Source: an uncultured Bacilli bacterium (GTDB lineage Bacteria > Bacillota_I > Bacilli_A > RF39 > UBA660). From it: 40,157 nucleotides of DNA. The position numbers were made by a program, and so were the translations under genes. The stretch is from the NCBI GenBank assembly GCA_934130045.1, contig CAKOXI010000011.1, forward strand, positions 1-40,157, given 5' to 3'. Below, piece after piece: positions 17,651 to 24,650 of this stretch (the first letter of the stretch is position 1; each line of letters begins with the position of its first letter). The notes under the pieces were generated by a model. It made no database searches and had not been told where the DNA came from. It saw nothing but the letters and a program-made list of their open reading frames with translations.

Positions 17651-18787
17651 ATGGAAGAAGTAATTGTTAGAATTTTATTAATTATAGTTACAACATTTTC
17701 TTTTGTAGCTATTATAATGCCTTTTATAAAAAAATTGGCTATTCAAATAGGCGCTGTTGACGTTCCTCGTACAAGACATATTCATACAAAAATTATGCCT
17801 AAAATGGGTGGTATTGGAATATTTTTAGGATTCTTATTAGGATATATGTTGTTTTCAGAAACTAGTGTTCAAATGAATTCAATATTAATTGGAGGATTTC
17901 TAATCATTCTAATTGGTTTAATTGATGATATGACCGAATTAAAACCAAGTGTTAAATTTATAGGACAACTTGCAAGTGCTTGTGTTATCGTTTTTTATGG
18001 ACAATTTTTACTTGATAATATTAGTGCCTTTGGAATTAATTTACATTTTGGAATATTTGCATATCCAATAACAATATTTTTTATTTTAGGTTGTATAAAC
18101 TGTATTAATTTAATTGATGGGCTTGATGGTCTATCAGGTGGTATTAGTTCTATTTATTTTTTAACAGTCGGTATTATAGCAACACTTCAAGGTCATTTTG
18201 GATTAGACTTTGTATTATCATTCGTAATGCTTGGATCAACTTTAGGATTTTTGGTTCACAATTTTCATCCAGCTAGTATATTTGCTGGAGATTCAGGATC
18301 TATGTTTATGGGATTTATTATTTCTGTAATAGCACTCTTAGGATTTAAAAATGTTACAATGACATCATTAATTATTCCCCTACTTATTTTAGCAATACCA
18401 ATATTAGATACCTTATTTGCTATCATAAGAAGATTATTAAAAGGAGAAAGCCCATCAAAAGCTGATAAATTTCATATTCATCATCAATTATTAAATAGAA
18501 ATTTTTCACAAACAGCAACAGTATTAATTATATATTTTATAGATTTATTATTTGCATTTGCTTCAATTTTATATGTTTTAAAAGATAGAACAGTTGGTTA
18601 TATTGTATACACTATTCTAACAATTATTGTAGTATTATTTATAATAAAAACTAACGTTGTAATCGATAAAGATAATAATATAATTATTGATAAAATAAAA
18701 AAAATAAAACACGAACACGACGAAAAAAATGCAGATTCTGTTGAAAATAAAAAGGATTCTAACAAAAAAAAGCATCATAAAAAATGA
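17651..18787 (+). CDS. tagO: Undecaprenyl-phosphate GlcNAc-1-phosphate transferase (TagO/WecA family)
   Basis: A 378-residue polytopic enzyme of the MraY/WecA/TagO family that moves a HexNAc-1-phosphate from its UDP-sugar to undecaprenyl phosphate. Family motifs are all present: DVPRTRHIHTKIMPKMGG after the first helix, the catalytic LIDDMTELKP (Asp92, Asp93), NLIDGLDGLSGG (153-164), FAGDSGS (Asp214) and the cytosolic HIHHQLL (275-281) typical of the GlcNAc-type enzymes rather than MraY. A Lys/His-rich tail follows the last helix. With the polysaccharide operon divergent on the other strand and no other initiating transferase in the window, it probably starts that polymer's repeat unit, and perhaps teichoic acid too. 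Confidence 0.93.
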   Translation: MEEVIVRILLIIVTTFSFVAIIMPFIKKLAIQIGAVDVPRTRHIHTKIMPKMGGIGIFLGFLLGYMLFSETSVQMNSILIGGFLIILIGLIDDMTELKPSVKFIGQLASACVIVFYGQFLLDNISAFGINLHFGIFAYPITIFFILGCINCINLIDGLDGLSGGISSIYFLTVGIIATLQGHFGLDFVLSFVMLGSTLGFLVHNFHPASIFAGDSGSMFMGFIISVIALLGFKNVTMTSLIIPLLILAIPILDTLFAIIRRLLKGESPSKADKFHIHHQLLNRNFSQTATVLIIYFIDLLFAFASILYVLKDRTVGYIVYTILTIIVVLFIIKTNVVIDKDNNIIIDKIKKIKHEHDEKNADSVENKKDSNKKKHHKK

Positions 18788-18797
18788 TGTTTTTTTT
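18763..18797 (+). terminator. Terminator after the tagO-like gene
   Basis: CATCAT (18773-18778) and ATGATG (18784-18789), extended by flanking A/T pairs, are followed by eight T residues. The stem includes the final codons and stop of the gene. Confidence 0.75.
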
Positions 18798-18799
18798 GA

Positions 18800-18828
18800 T
18801 TGTCATAGTTTTTTTATTTTGATATAAT
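18800..18828 (+). promoter_or_regulatory. galE promoter
   Basis: TTGTCA (18800-18805), 17-bp spacer, TATAAT (18823-18828). Placed directly after the tagO terminator, it makes galE an independent unit. Confidence 0.65.
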
Positions 18829-18849
18829 TATTTTGGAGGTAATTTTTAT

Positions 18850-19851
18850 ATGAAAATATTAGTAACAGGTGGTACTGGCTACATTGGTAGTCATACTGTA
18901 GTAGAACTTTTAAATTCAAATTATGAAGTAATTGTCATAGATAATTTTTCAAACTCAAAAAAGGAAGTTATAAATAAAATAAAATCAATCACAAATAAAG
19001 ACTTTACTTTTTATGAGGGAGATGTTTGCAATAAAGATTTATTAAGAAAAATATTTACTGAAAATGAAATAGATGCAGTAATTCACTTTGCTGGATATAA
19101 AGCTGTTGGTGAATCAGTACAAAAACCAATTATGTATTATAGAAACAATATTGATTCTACATTATCTTTAATTGAAGTTATGAATGAATTTGATTGTAAA
19201 AAAATTGTCTTTTCATCAAGTGCAACTGTATATGGAAGCCCTAAAACTCTTCCTATTAAAGAAGATTTTCCACTTTCTACAACAAATCCATATGGTTCAA
19301 CTAAACTAATGATTGAAAATATATTAAGAGATTTATATATTTCTGATAATAATTGGAGTATAGCCCTATTAAGATATTTTAACCCAATTGGAGCTCACTC
19401 ATCTGGATTAATTGGAGAAGATCCACAAGGTATACCAAATAATTTAATGCCATATATCGTAAAAGTTGCAAATAAAGAATTAAAAGAATTAAGCATATTT
19501 GGTAACGATTATGATACCCCAGATGGTACAGGAGTTAGAGATTATATTCACGTTGTAGATCTTGCTAAAGGACACATTAAAGCCATTGAAAAAGTTATTA
19601 AGGATAAAGGAATTGATGCCTATAATTTAGGTACTGGAATTGGGTATAGTGTTCTTGATATAGTAACCACATTTGAAAAAGTAAATAACATTAAAGTACC
19701 ATATAAAATTGTTGAAAGACGATCAGGTGATATTGCAGCTTGTTACGCAGACCCTAACTATGCTTTAGAAAAACTAAATTGGAAAGCAGAAAAAGGCATC
19801 GAAGAAATGTGCAAAGATTCTTATAATTTTGTATTAAACTCTAAAAAGTAA
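18850..19851 (+). CDS. galE: UDP-glucose 4-epimerase
   Basis: A 333-residue short-chain dehydrogenase/reductase of the extended class, the normal GalE length. GGTGYIG (7-13) binds NAD, and the catalytic triad is Ser124 in FSSSATVYG with Tyr148 and Lys152 in NPYGSTK. RYFNPIGAHSSGLIGEDPQGIPNNLMPY is the GalE sugar-binding segment. The enzyme interconverts UDP-glucose and UDP-galactose (some homologues also the N-acetyl forms), supplying galactose-type donors, here most likely for the neighbouring polysaccharide operon. It has its own promoter, an AGGT-type ribosome binding site and its own terminator. Confidence 0.96.
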   Translation: MKILVTGGTGYIGSHTVVELLNSNYEVIVIDNFSNSKKEVINKIKSITNKDFTFYEGDVCNKDLLRKIFTENEIDAVIHFAGYKAVGESVQKPIMYYRNNIDSTLSLIEVMNEFDCKKIVFSSSATVYGSPKTLPIKEDFPLSTTNPYGSTKLMIENILRDLYISDNNWSIALLRYFNPIGAHSSGLIGEDPQGIPNNLMPYIVKVANKELKELSIFGNDYDTPDGTGVRDYIHVVDLAKGHIKAIEKVIKDKGIDAYNLGTGIGYSVLDIVTTFEKVNNIKVPYKIVERRSGDIAACYADPNYALEKLNWKAEKGIEEMCKDSYNFVLNSKK

Positions 19852-19875
19852 AAATAGACATAAGTCTATTTTTTT
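19850..19875 (+). terminator. galE terminator
   Basis: AAAATAGAC (19851-19859), ATAA loop, GTCTATTTT (19864-19872) and further T residues, directly after the galE stop. Confidence 0.8.
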
Positions 19876-19905
19876 AGTATTATATCGAAAAATTTGAAAA
19901 AAATA

Positions 19906-19934
19906 TTCACAAAATAAAAAAAGTATGCTATACT
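19906..19934 (+). promoter_or_regulatory. tRNA-Lys promoter
   Basis: TTCACA (19906-19911), 17-bp spacer, TATACT (19929-19934), 18 bp before the tRNA 5' end. Confidence 0.6.
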
Positions 19935-19952
19935 TATTAAGTAATGTTTTAT

Positions 19953-20028
19953 GTCTTCTTAGCTCAGTTGGTAGAGCAACTGACTCTTAATCAGTGGGTC
20001 TGGGGTTCGAGCCCCCAAGAGGACACCA
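19953..20028 (+). tRNA. tRNA-Lys (anticodon CTT)
   Basis: A complete 76-nt cloverleaf with encoded CCA. The acceptor stem is GTCTTCT paired with AGAGGAC, with one G-T pair. The D arm is GCTC/GAGC, the anticodon stem ACTGA/TCAGT around loop CTCTTAA, and the T arm TGGGG-TTCGAGC-CCCCA. Anticodon CTT reads AAG. An AT-rich genome should also carry a TTT-anticodon lysine tRNA elsewhere. Confidence 0.97.
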
Positions 20029-20040
20029 TATAGAATTTTA

Positions 20041-20066
20041 AAATCTAGTTTACCTAGATTTTTTTC
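20041..20066 (+). terminator. tRNA-Lys terminator
   Basis: AAATCTAG (20041-20048), five-base loop, CTAGATTT (20054-20061) and a T run, 12 bp after the tRNA CCA end. Confidence 0.75.
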
Positions 20067-20095
20067 TTGTTTTTAAATTCTTTTTATAATATAAT
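20067..20095 (+). promoter_or_regulatory. Promoter of the lipoprotein gene
   Basis: TTGTTT (20067-20072), 17-bp spacer, TATAAT (20090-20095), just downstream of the tRNA-Lys terminator. Confidence 0.5.
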
Positions 20096-20126
20096 TAATA
20101 TATAATTTAATGAAAGAGGTGTTTTT

Positions 20127-20789
20127 TTGAAAAAATTTATTGCTTTAACAACAATTTTAGCCATTACTATTTTATCAACAGGATGTCTTACTAAAAATGA
20201 AGAATCACAAAAATATAGTGATTATATTAAATCAGCTATGGATGCTAGTTATCTAAATAACAATACTAAGTATTTAGAATTAGCAGATGTAACAGAAGAT
20301 GATACAAAGGAATTATATAATAATACAGTAGAATACTTAGCCTACTCTATTATGAATTATAATAATGTAAATTATGATGTAATTAGTGAAGATATAATAG
20401 ATGAATATATCAATTTAGCTAAAACAGCATTAAACAAAACAAAATATACTATTAATGATGCTAAAAAAGTTGATGGAAAATATCAAGTTAAATTAGAAAT
20501 AGAACCACTTAATTTTTGGGAAAGTTCATACGATGATGTAGATAATTATATCGAAGAATTTTCAAATAAATATAATAATTATGATTCTATGACAGATGAG
20601 GAAATTACACTAGCTGAAGAAGAATACGCTAATAAAATTTTAGATATTTTAACTCCATATATTAAAGATATGAATTATAAAGAAAAAGTAAGTAAAATTG
20701 TTGAAATTGAAATTGATGATGATGGAAAATATGGCATTTCAGATAATGATTGGAATGACATTGATGATTATGTAATGGGTACAAAATAA
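20127..20789 (+). CDS. Secreted lipoprotein of unknown function
   Basis: A 220-residue protein starting MKKFIALTTILAITILSTGC: a signal peptide with lipobox LSTGC, so Cys20 should be lipidated and the protein anchored outside the membrane. The mature part is acidic and mostly helical, with many Asn, Tyr and Asp and no catalytic motif I can see; it resembles the DUF5105-type lipoproteins of Bacillota, a loose impression. The start is TTG, chosen because it follows an AAAGAGGTG ribosome binding site and gives a perfect signal peptide. It sits alone between two tRNA genes, with its own promoter and terminator, so context gives no clue to function. Confidence 0.88.
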   Translation: MKKFIALTTILAITILSTGCLTKNEESQKYSDYIKSAMDASYLNNNTKYLELADVTEDDTKELYNNTVEYLAYSIMNYNNVNYDVISEDIIDEYINLAKTALNKTKYTINDAKKVDGKYQVKLEIEPLNFWESSYDDVDNYIEEFSNKYNNYDSMTDEEITLAEEEYANKILDILTPYIKDMNYKEKVSKIVEIEIDDDGKYGISDNDWNDIDDYVMGTK

Positions 20790-20813
20790 GATAGGTTTCT
20801 ATCTTATTTTTTT
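20783..20813 (+). terminator. Lipoprotein gene terminator
   Basis: AAAATAAGATAG (20783-20794), GTTT loop, CTATCTTATTTT (20799-20810) and TTT: a perfect 12-bp stem covering the stop codon. Confidence 0.85.
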
Positions 20814-20820
20814 CAAAATA

Positions 20821-20849
20821 TATACAAATTTATTAAAAAGTTATATAAT
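20821..20849 (+). promoter_or_regulatory. tRNA-Thr promoter
   Basis: TATACA (20821-20826), 17-bp spacer, TATAAT (20844-20849), 12 bp before the tRNA. Confidence 0.5.
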
Positions 20850-20861
20850 AAATTTGTAATT

Positions 20862-20937
20862 GCTGAAATAGCTCCAACGGTAGAGCAACTGTCTCGTAAT
20901 CAGTGGGTTGCAGGTTCAAATCCTGTTTTCAGCACCA
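20862..20937 (+). tRNA. tRNA-Thr (anticodon CGT)
   Basis: A complete 76-nt cloverleaf with encoded CCA. The acceptor stem is GCTGAAA/TTTCAGC, the D arm GCTC/GAGC, the anticodon stem ACTGT/TCAGT around loop CTCGTAA, and the T arm GCAGG-TTCAAAT-CCTGT. Anticodon CGT reads ACG. The lowest anticodon-stem pair (31-39) is a T-T mismatch, unusual but compatible with function. Confidence 0.95.
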
Positions 20938-20947
20938 TAAAAAAATT

Positions 20948-20983
20948 ATTCGAACTTTTATAGTTCGTTTTTTTGATAAAAAA
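20948..20983 (+). repeat. 36-bp direct repeat, copy 1 (tRNA-Thr terminator)
   Basis: CGAACT (20951-20956), a five-base loop, AGTTCG (20962-20967) and seven T residues form the tRNA-Thr terminator. The whole 36-bp segment, from ATTCG through GATAAAAAA, recurs exactly at 22395-22430, on the far side of the ATPase gene. Confidence 0.9.
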
Positions 20984-21021
20984 TAAAGGTAATTGCAAGA
21001 TAATTAAATTTGTATATTGCA

Positions 21022-21060
21022 AAAGTTATTCCACTATAATGGAATAACTTTACATTTTTT
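21022..21060 (+). terminator. Long hairpin upstream of the ATPase gene
   Basis: AAAGTTATTCCA (21022-21033) and TGGAATAACTTT (21040-21051) form a perfect 12-bp stem with a six-base loop, followed by ACATTTTTT. It is terminator-like, but the tRNA-Thr unit already ends upstream. It may shield the ATPase gene from read-through or be an end structure of an inserted segment. Confidence 0.6.
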
Positions 21061-21096
21061 GAATATAATAGTACAATATAATAGAGGTGAGACAAA

Positions 21097-22296
21097 ATGC
21101 TAATAAGAGAAAAATATTTATCAAAAATAAGGGGTTTTTATCATACTGAATCATTGATCAAAATTATATACGGTATGAGAAGAAGTGGAAAATCTGTAAT
21201 ATTAAATCAAATTAGAGATGAATTATTAAATCAAGGTATAAAAGAAGATAATATTATTTATATTAACTTTGAATCTTTAAAATATGATTTTATAAAAAAT
21301 GCAAAGGATTTATTTGACTATATAGAAAGTTTAAAAATAAATGATAATAAATATTACGTCTTTTTAGATGAAATACAAAAAGTTTATGAATTTGAAAAAG
21401 GAATTAATTCTTTAAGAATAACAAATAATTATAGTATATTTATAACGGGTTCTAATAGTAGAATGACACTACTAGAATTATCTACTGATTTATCTGGAAG
21501 ATACGTTAGTTTTAGAGTAAACCCTTTATCATTTAAAGAAATTGTTGAATTAACTAATACAAAAGAAAAAGATTATGAAAAACTATTATTTGATATTTTT
21601 AAATGGGGAGGATTACCGCAAAGATTTTTATTTACTAATGAAGATGATAAATATAGTTATTTATCCAGTGTATACGATTCAATAATTTTAAAGGATATAG
21701 TCGAAAGATTAGGAATAAAAGATATAACTTCATTTAATAAAGTATTACAATATATGTTAGATACTGAAGGTAGAGAATTTTCTAGAGATAATGTAATTGA
21801 TTACTTAAAAAAAGAATATCACGAAATAGCGAATGACACTTTGTATAATTATTTGGAAGCTTTTACTACAACATTTATAATGAATAAAGTATATAGATAT
21901 GATGTTCATGGTAAAAATATTTTGAAAACTCTAAATAAATATTATTCTAATGATTTAGGAATAAAACAAATTAAAACCAATAATCAAGAATCAAATCATT
22001 CTGTTGCCTTAGAAAATATTGTATATAATGATTTGATTGGAAAAGATTATAAAGTATTTATTGGAAAAACAAAAAAAGGAGAAATTGATTTTATAGCATC
22101 TAAAAACAATCAATTTAAATACATTCAAGTTTGTTTCGATATTACTGATGATAATACAAGATTAAGAGAATTTAGTGCATTTGATGAAATAACTGATGAA
22201 GAAAAATATATAATTACACTAACAAAAAAAAATTATTCAGAAAATGGAATACAGCAAATTAATTTATTTGATTTTTTAATGAATGATAATTTTTAA
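21097..22296 (+). CDS. ATP-binding protein, AAA_14 / DUF4143 family
   Basis: A 399-residue protein. The N-terminal half is a STAND/AAA-like P-loop ATPase: Walker A GMRRSGKS (26-33), Walker B YYVFLDEIQ (Asp91, Glu92) and TGSNS (117-121). GGLPQRF (171-177) begins the linker typical of the family. The C-terminal DUF4143 part has Glu306, GEIDF (Asp331) and IQV (343-345), the outline of a PD-(D/E)XK-like fold with the last motif altered. The family is widespread in gut bacteria and archaea, often in many genomic copies, and its function is unknown; toxin/defence and mobile-element roles have been suggested. The gene lies alone between two exact 36-bp repeats. AGAGGTGAG precedes the ATG. Confidence 0.9.
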   Translation: MLIREKYLSKIRGFYHTESLIKIIYGMRRSGKSVILNQIRDELLNQGIKEDNIIYINFESLKYDFIKNAKDLFDYIESLKINDNKYYVFLDEIQKVYEFEKGINSLRITNNYSIFITGSNSRMTLLELSTDLSGRYVSFRVNPLSFKEIVELTNTKEKDYEKLLFDIFKWGGLPQRFLFTNEDDKYSYLSSVYDSIILKDIVERLGIKDITSFNKVLQYMLDTEGREFSRDNVIDYLKKEYHEIANDTLYNYLEAFTTTFIMNKVYRYDVHGKNILKTLNKYYSNDLGIKQIKTNNQESNHSVALENIVYNDLIGKDYKVFIGKTKKGEIDFIASKNNQFKYIQVCFDITDDNTRLREFSAFDEITDEEKYIITLTKKNYSENGIQQINLFDFLMNDNF

Positions 22297-22394
22297 CAAT
22301 AGAAAATACGAAAATCTTTGTTAAAATAATTATAGATTGGATTATCATCAAAAAAAGTTGTAGACTTCTACATTGTCGACAACATATTAATTAT
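22297..22394 (+). other. 3' region of the ATPase gene with a GTTGTAGAC/GTCGACAAC inverted repeat
   Basis: No gene is seen here. Near 22358-22384, GTTGTAGAC and GTCGACAAC can pair with one mismatch. The alternative TGTAGA-CT-TCTACA, within the same stretch, is a perfect tight hairpin. The region leads into repeat copy 2, which supplies the real terminator. Confidence 0.4.
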
Positions 22395-22430
22395 ATTCGA
22401 ACTTTTATAGTTCGTTTTTTTGATAAAAAA
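22395..22430 (+). repeat. 36-bp direct repeat, copy 2 (ATPase gene terminator)
   Basis: An exact copy of 20948-20983: CGAACT (22398-22403), loop, AGTTCG (22409-22414), seven T residues and GATAAAAAA. It now serves as terminator for the ATPase gene. Start-to-start distance between copies is 1447 bp. Confidence 0.9.
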
Positions 22431-22507
22431 ATGAAAATAAATATATCTCATTAAAAATTTCCATTATTTATGTATCGGTTAATTATTTATAATAAAATAT
22501 TCTTATT

Positions 22508-22630
22508 TTACTTTATACATAAAATAGTTATCCAAAAATATTTTTTATGAATGCCAAAAACTTTATGATTTTTATTTTGATAATTTACACATTTTTGTTT
22601 AAATAAATACCTAATTTTAATACTTTTCAT
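22508..22630 (-). CDS. Possible 40-residue basic protein downstream of uvsE
   Basis: A short frame starting MKSIKIRYLFKQKC, Lys-rich and with a hydrophobic end. On the minus strand TTGATT (22666-22671), a 17-bp spacer and TATAAT (22643-22648) would start transcription a few bases before the ATG, so there would be almost no leader; GTGG upstream would then not be in the message. An ORF of this size can arise by chance in a 380-bp gap of such AT-rich DNA. The rest of the gap, 22431-22507 and 22631-22678, holds nothing else I can support. Confidence 0.2.
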   Translation of the reverse strand: MKSIKIRYLFKQKCVNYQNKNHKVFGIHKKYFWITILCIK

Positions 22631-22647
22631 AAATATTACCACATTAT

Positions 22648-22682
22648 AAAATTAGTAATATTAAAAATCAATAAATTACTAA
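22648..22682 (-). terminator. Possible uvsE terminator
   Basis: On the minus strand TTAGTAAT (22675-22682) and ATTACTAA (22652-22659) enclose a 15-base loop and are followed by TTTTATAATG. The U tract is short, so this is tentative; the same bases could serve as a promoter spacer. Confidence 0.4.
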
Positions 22683-23614
22683 ACCAAAAAAGAAGTGTCA
22701 TCAATAAAATTATAATTTGTTTTATATTTTAATTGTCTCATCAGTCTAAAAATTGCCTCATCTTTAGCTTTAGCCTCTAGCATAATATCAATATCTTTAT
22801 TAAAATTTTTAATACTTTCAATAAATTCTATAAAATCATCAACATTTATATAATCACTATGACTTCTAAAATCTTTTTTTGTATTATTTTTCGGAGAAGA
22901 AAAATGAATTTTTGGCTTAATTTTACCCCAAGTTGAAAATATTTCATTCATATAATCTAAATAATTTTCTCCATTATTATTACATCTATAATGATGATAA
23001 TCAAATACAAATGGAACATTTATTTTTTTAGCAAGTTCTAAAACATCTATCATATTATAAATTTTATCATCATTCTCTAAAGCTATAGAACTTTTTATAT
23101 AACTAGGTAACAAATTAAAATTATGAATAAATCTTTTTACAGAATTTTCTTTTCCAAACACACTACTACCTACATGTAAAATAATAATTGGATTTTTAAT
23201 TTTTAAAGCTTCAAGCATTTTATAATGATATTCTAAAATTTTAAATGTATTTTCTAAAACTTCTTTTTTTGTACTATTTAAAACAGCAAATTGATCAGGA
23301 TGTGTATCGATTCTAATATCTTTTATTAAAGAAGATGATTCTTTAAAATAATCACTATATTTATTTATATAATCAAAATTTATGCTTTTATGTGTAGCAA
23401 GAGGAATAAATTTACTAGTTAATCTATAAAAATGAATATTATTTTTTTTATTAAATTTTAAAATACTATTTAAAGCATTAAAATTAGAAATTATAACATC
23501 ATTAAGTTTGTCAAAATTATTAGTTTTAATGAAATCAGTATATGTTATATTATGATAACTAATACTATCCTCTAATGTTTTACTAATCGCAACATAACCT
23601 AGTCTTATTAACAT
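22679..23614 (-). CDS. uvsE: UV damage endonuclease UvsE (UVDE)
   Basis: A 311-residue TIM-barrel protein of the UvsE/UVDE family, which nicks DNA 5' of UV photoproducts and other lesions using metal ions. Family segments in order: RLGYVAIS at the N-terminus, FYRLTSKFIPLATH, DIRIDTHPDQFAVLNS, ILHVGSSVFGKENSVKRF, IALENDDKIYN, VPFVFDYHHYRCN and KIHFSSPKN, which supply the conserved His, Asp and Glu metal ligands. The length is normal for the bacterial enzyme. It stands alone, with no other repair gene near it. An ACATATA-AC-TATATGT inverted repeat lies upstream at 23661-23676. Confidence 0.95.
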   Translation of the reverse strand: MLIRLGYVAISKTLEDSISYHNITYTDFIKTNNFDKLNDVIISNFNALNSILKFNKKNNIHFYRLTSKFIPLATHKSINFDYINKYSDYFKESSSLIKDIRIDTHPDQFAVLNSTKKEVLENTFKILEYHYKMLEALKIKNPIIILHVGSSVFGKENSVKRFIHNFNLLPSYIKSSIALENDDKIYNMIDVLELAKKINVPFVFDYHHYRCNNNGENYLDYMNEIFSTWGKIKPKIHFSSPKNNTKKDFRSHSDYINVDDFIEFIESIKNFNKDIDIMLEAKAKDEAIFRLMRQLKYKTNYNFIDDTSFLV

Positions 23615-23660
23615 AAAATCACCATTTTTAGTATGGCAATTAATTATTTAAAAATTCATT

Positions 23661-23676
23661 ACATATAACTATATGT
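23661..23676. promoter_or_regulatory. Inverted repeat in the uvsE upstream region
   Basis: ACATATA and TATATGT separated by two bases, 47 bp before the uvsE start; a TATAAT-like element lies further upstream on the minus strand near 23713-23718. It could be an operator or a leader hairpin. The 250-bp gap holds no gene. Confidence 0.3.
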
Positions 23677-23770
23677 ATTTATTTAAAAATATATATGTGT
23701 ATATTATACAGTAAAAATATGAATATTATTTTATTAATTTTTTTATTTACATGTATAAAATATTTAAAAT

Positions 23771-23800
23771 TTGACAAGATTATAAAATATGTGCTAACAT
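23771..23800 (+). promoter_or_regulatory. Promoter of the GGDEF gene
   Basis: TTGACA (23771-23776), 18-bp spacer, TAACAT (23795-23800). The predicted leader is about 70 nt. Confidence 0.5.
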
Positions 23801-23876
23801 AAAGACAAGTTATGAATGACGTTAACAATTTATTTTTTTTGCATATTATATTTTATAATGTAAAATGGAGGTAAAT

Positions 23877-24635
23877 ATGAATTACGAAATAATATTAGAC
23901 AATTTAACAAATATATATTGTTTAATTATAGATAAAAATAATAATATTCTTTATCCTAAAGATAAAGAAAAGCAAGAAATAATTAAAAATATTTATAAAA
24001 ATTATTCACAAACTAATAATTATAGTTATTATAAACATAATTATTTTAAATTTAATGAAAAAAAATTTAAAATAAATGATGAGGATTATAAAATTTTTTA
24101 TTTTGAAAATATTACCAAATACATTAATGAAATAAAAAAATATGAAATAGATAATTTAACAACTATATTAAATAGATCGACAGTTTTAAAAAAATTAGAT
24201 GAATTCTTATCAACAAATAAATTACCATTTTCAATTGTAATGGCAGATATAGACGATTTCAAAAAGATTAATGATAATAATGGACATATCGTAGGCGATA
24301 TAGTTTTAAATAAAATAGGAATAATATTAAATGAAAAATTAAAAAAGTGCTTAGTTGGTAGATATGGTGGCGAAGAATTTATTATTATAATACCAAATTC
24401 AAATATAGATAAAAGTCTTAATATAGTAAATGATATAAAAGAATCAATTTGTAATTTAAAAATTAATTTTCAAGAAAAACACATTGAAAATATATCAATG
24501 AGTTTTGGTATTTATAACACAAATAAAATAATTGATAATAACATTGAAGAAGAAAGAAAATTATTGATTAATTGTGCAGATCAAGCACTATATAAAAGTA
24601 AAAATAATGGAAAAAATCAAATAACAATTTATTAG
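23877..24635 (+). CDS. GGDEF-domain protein, probable diguanylate cyclase
   Basis: A 252-residue soluble protein. Residues about 8-80 look like a small PAS-like sensor (IYCLIIDKNNNILYP). Residues 90-252 form a GGDEF domain: TTILNRSTVLKKL, MADIDDFKKINDNNGHIVGD (metal-binding aspartates), the active-site GRYGGEEF (GGEEF at 164-168) and ADQALYKSKNNGKN. Two GTP would be joined to cyclic di-GMP. The RxxD inhibitory site expected just before the active site is absent (KKCLVG instead), so product inhibition is unlikely. I chose the second ATG because GGAGGT lies five bases before it; the ATG 12 bases upstream overlaps that site. The Tyr-rich N-terminus has no transmembrane segment. Confidence 0.9.
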   Translation: MNYEIILDNLTNIYCLIIDKNNNILYPKDKEKQEIIKNIYKNYSQTNNYSYYKHNYFKFNEKKFKINDEDYKIFYFENITKYINEIKKYEIDNLTTILNRSTVLKKLDEFLSTNKLPFSIVMADIDDFKKINDNNGHIVGDIVLNKIGIILNEKLKKCLVGRYGGEEFIIIIPNSNIDKSLNIVNDIKESICNLKINFQEKHIENISMSFGIYNTNKIIDNNIEEERKLLINCADQALYKSKNNGKNQITIY

Positions 24636-24650
24636 CTATTTGATTTTTTT
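24611..24650. terminator. Bidirectional terminator between the GGDEF and GNAT genes
   Basis: AATCAAATA (24615-24623) and TATTTGATT (24637-24645), extended by flanking A and T runs, overlap both convergent gene ends. Confidence 0.7.

Noticed and set aside
23865..23876. Upstream ATG giving MEVN before the GGDEF protein
   Set aside because: This ATG overlaps the GGAGGT ribosome binding site that serves the ATG at 23877, so it is unlikely to be used.
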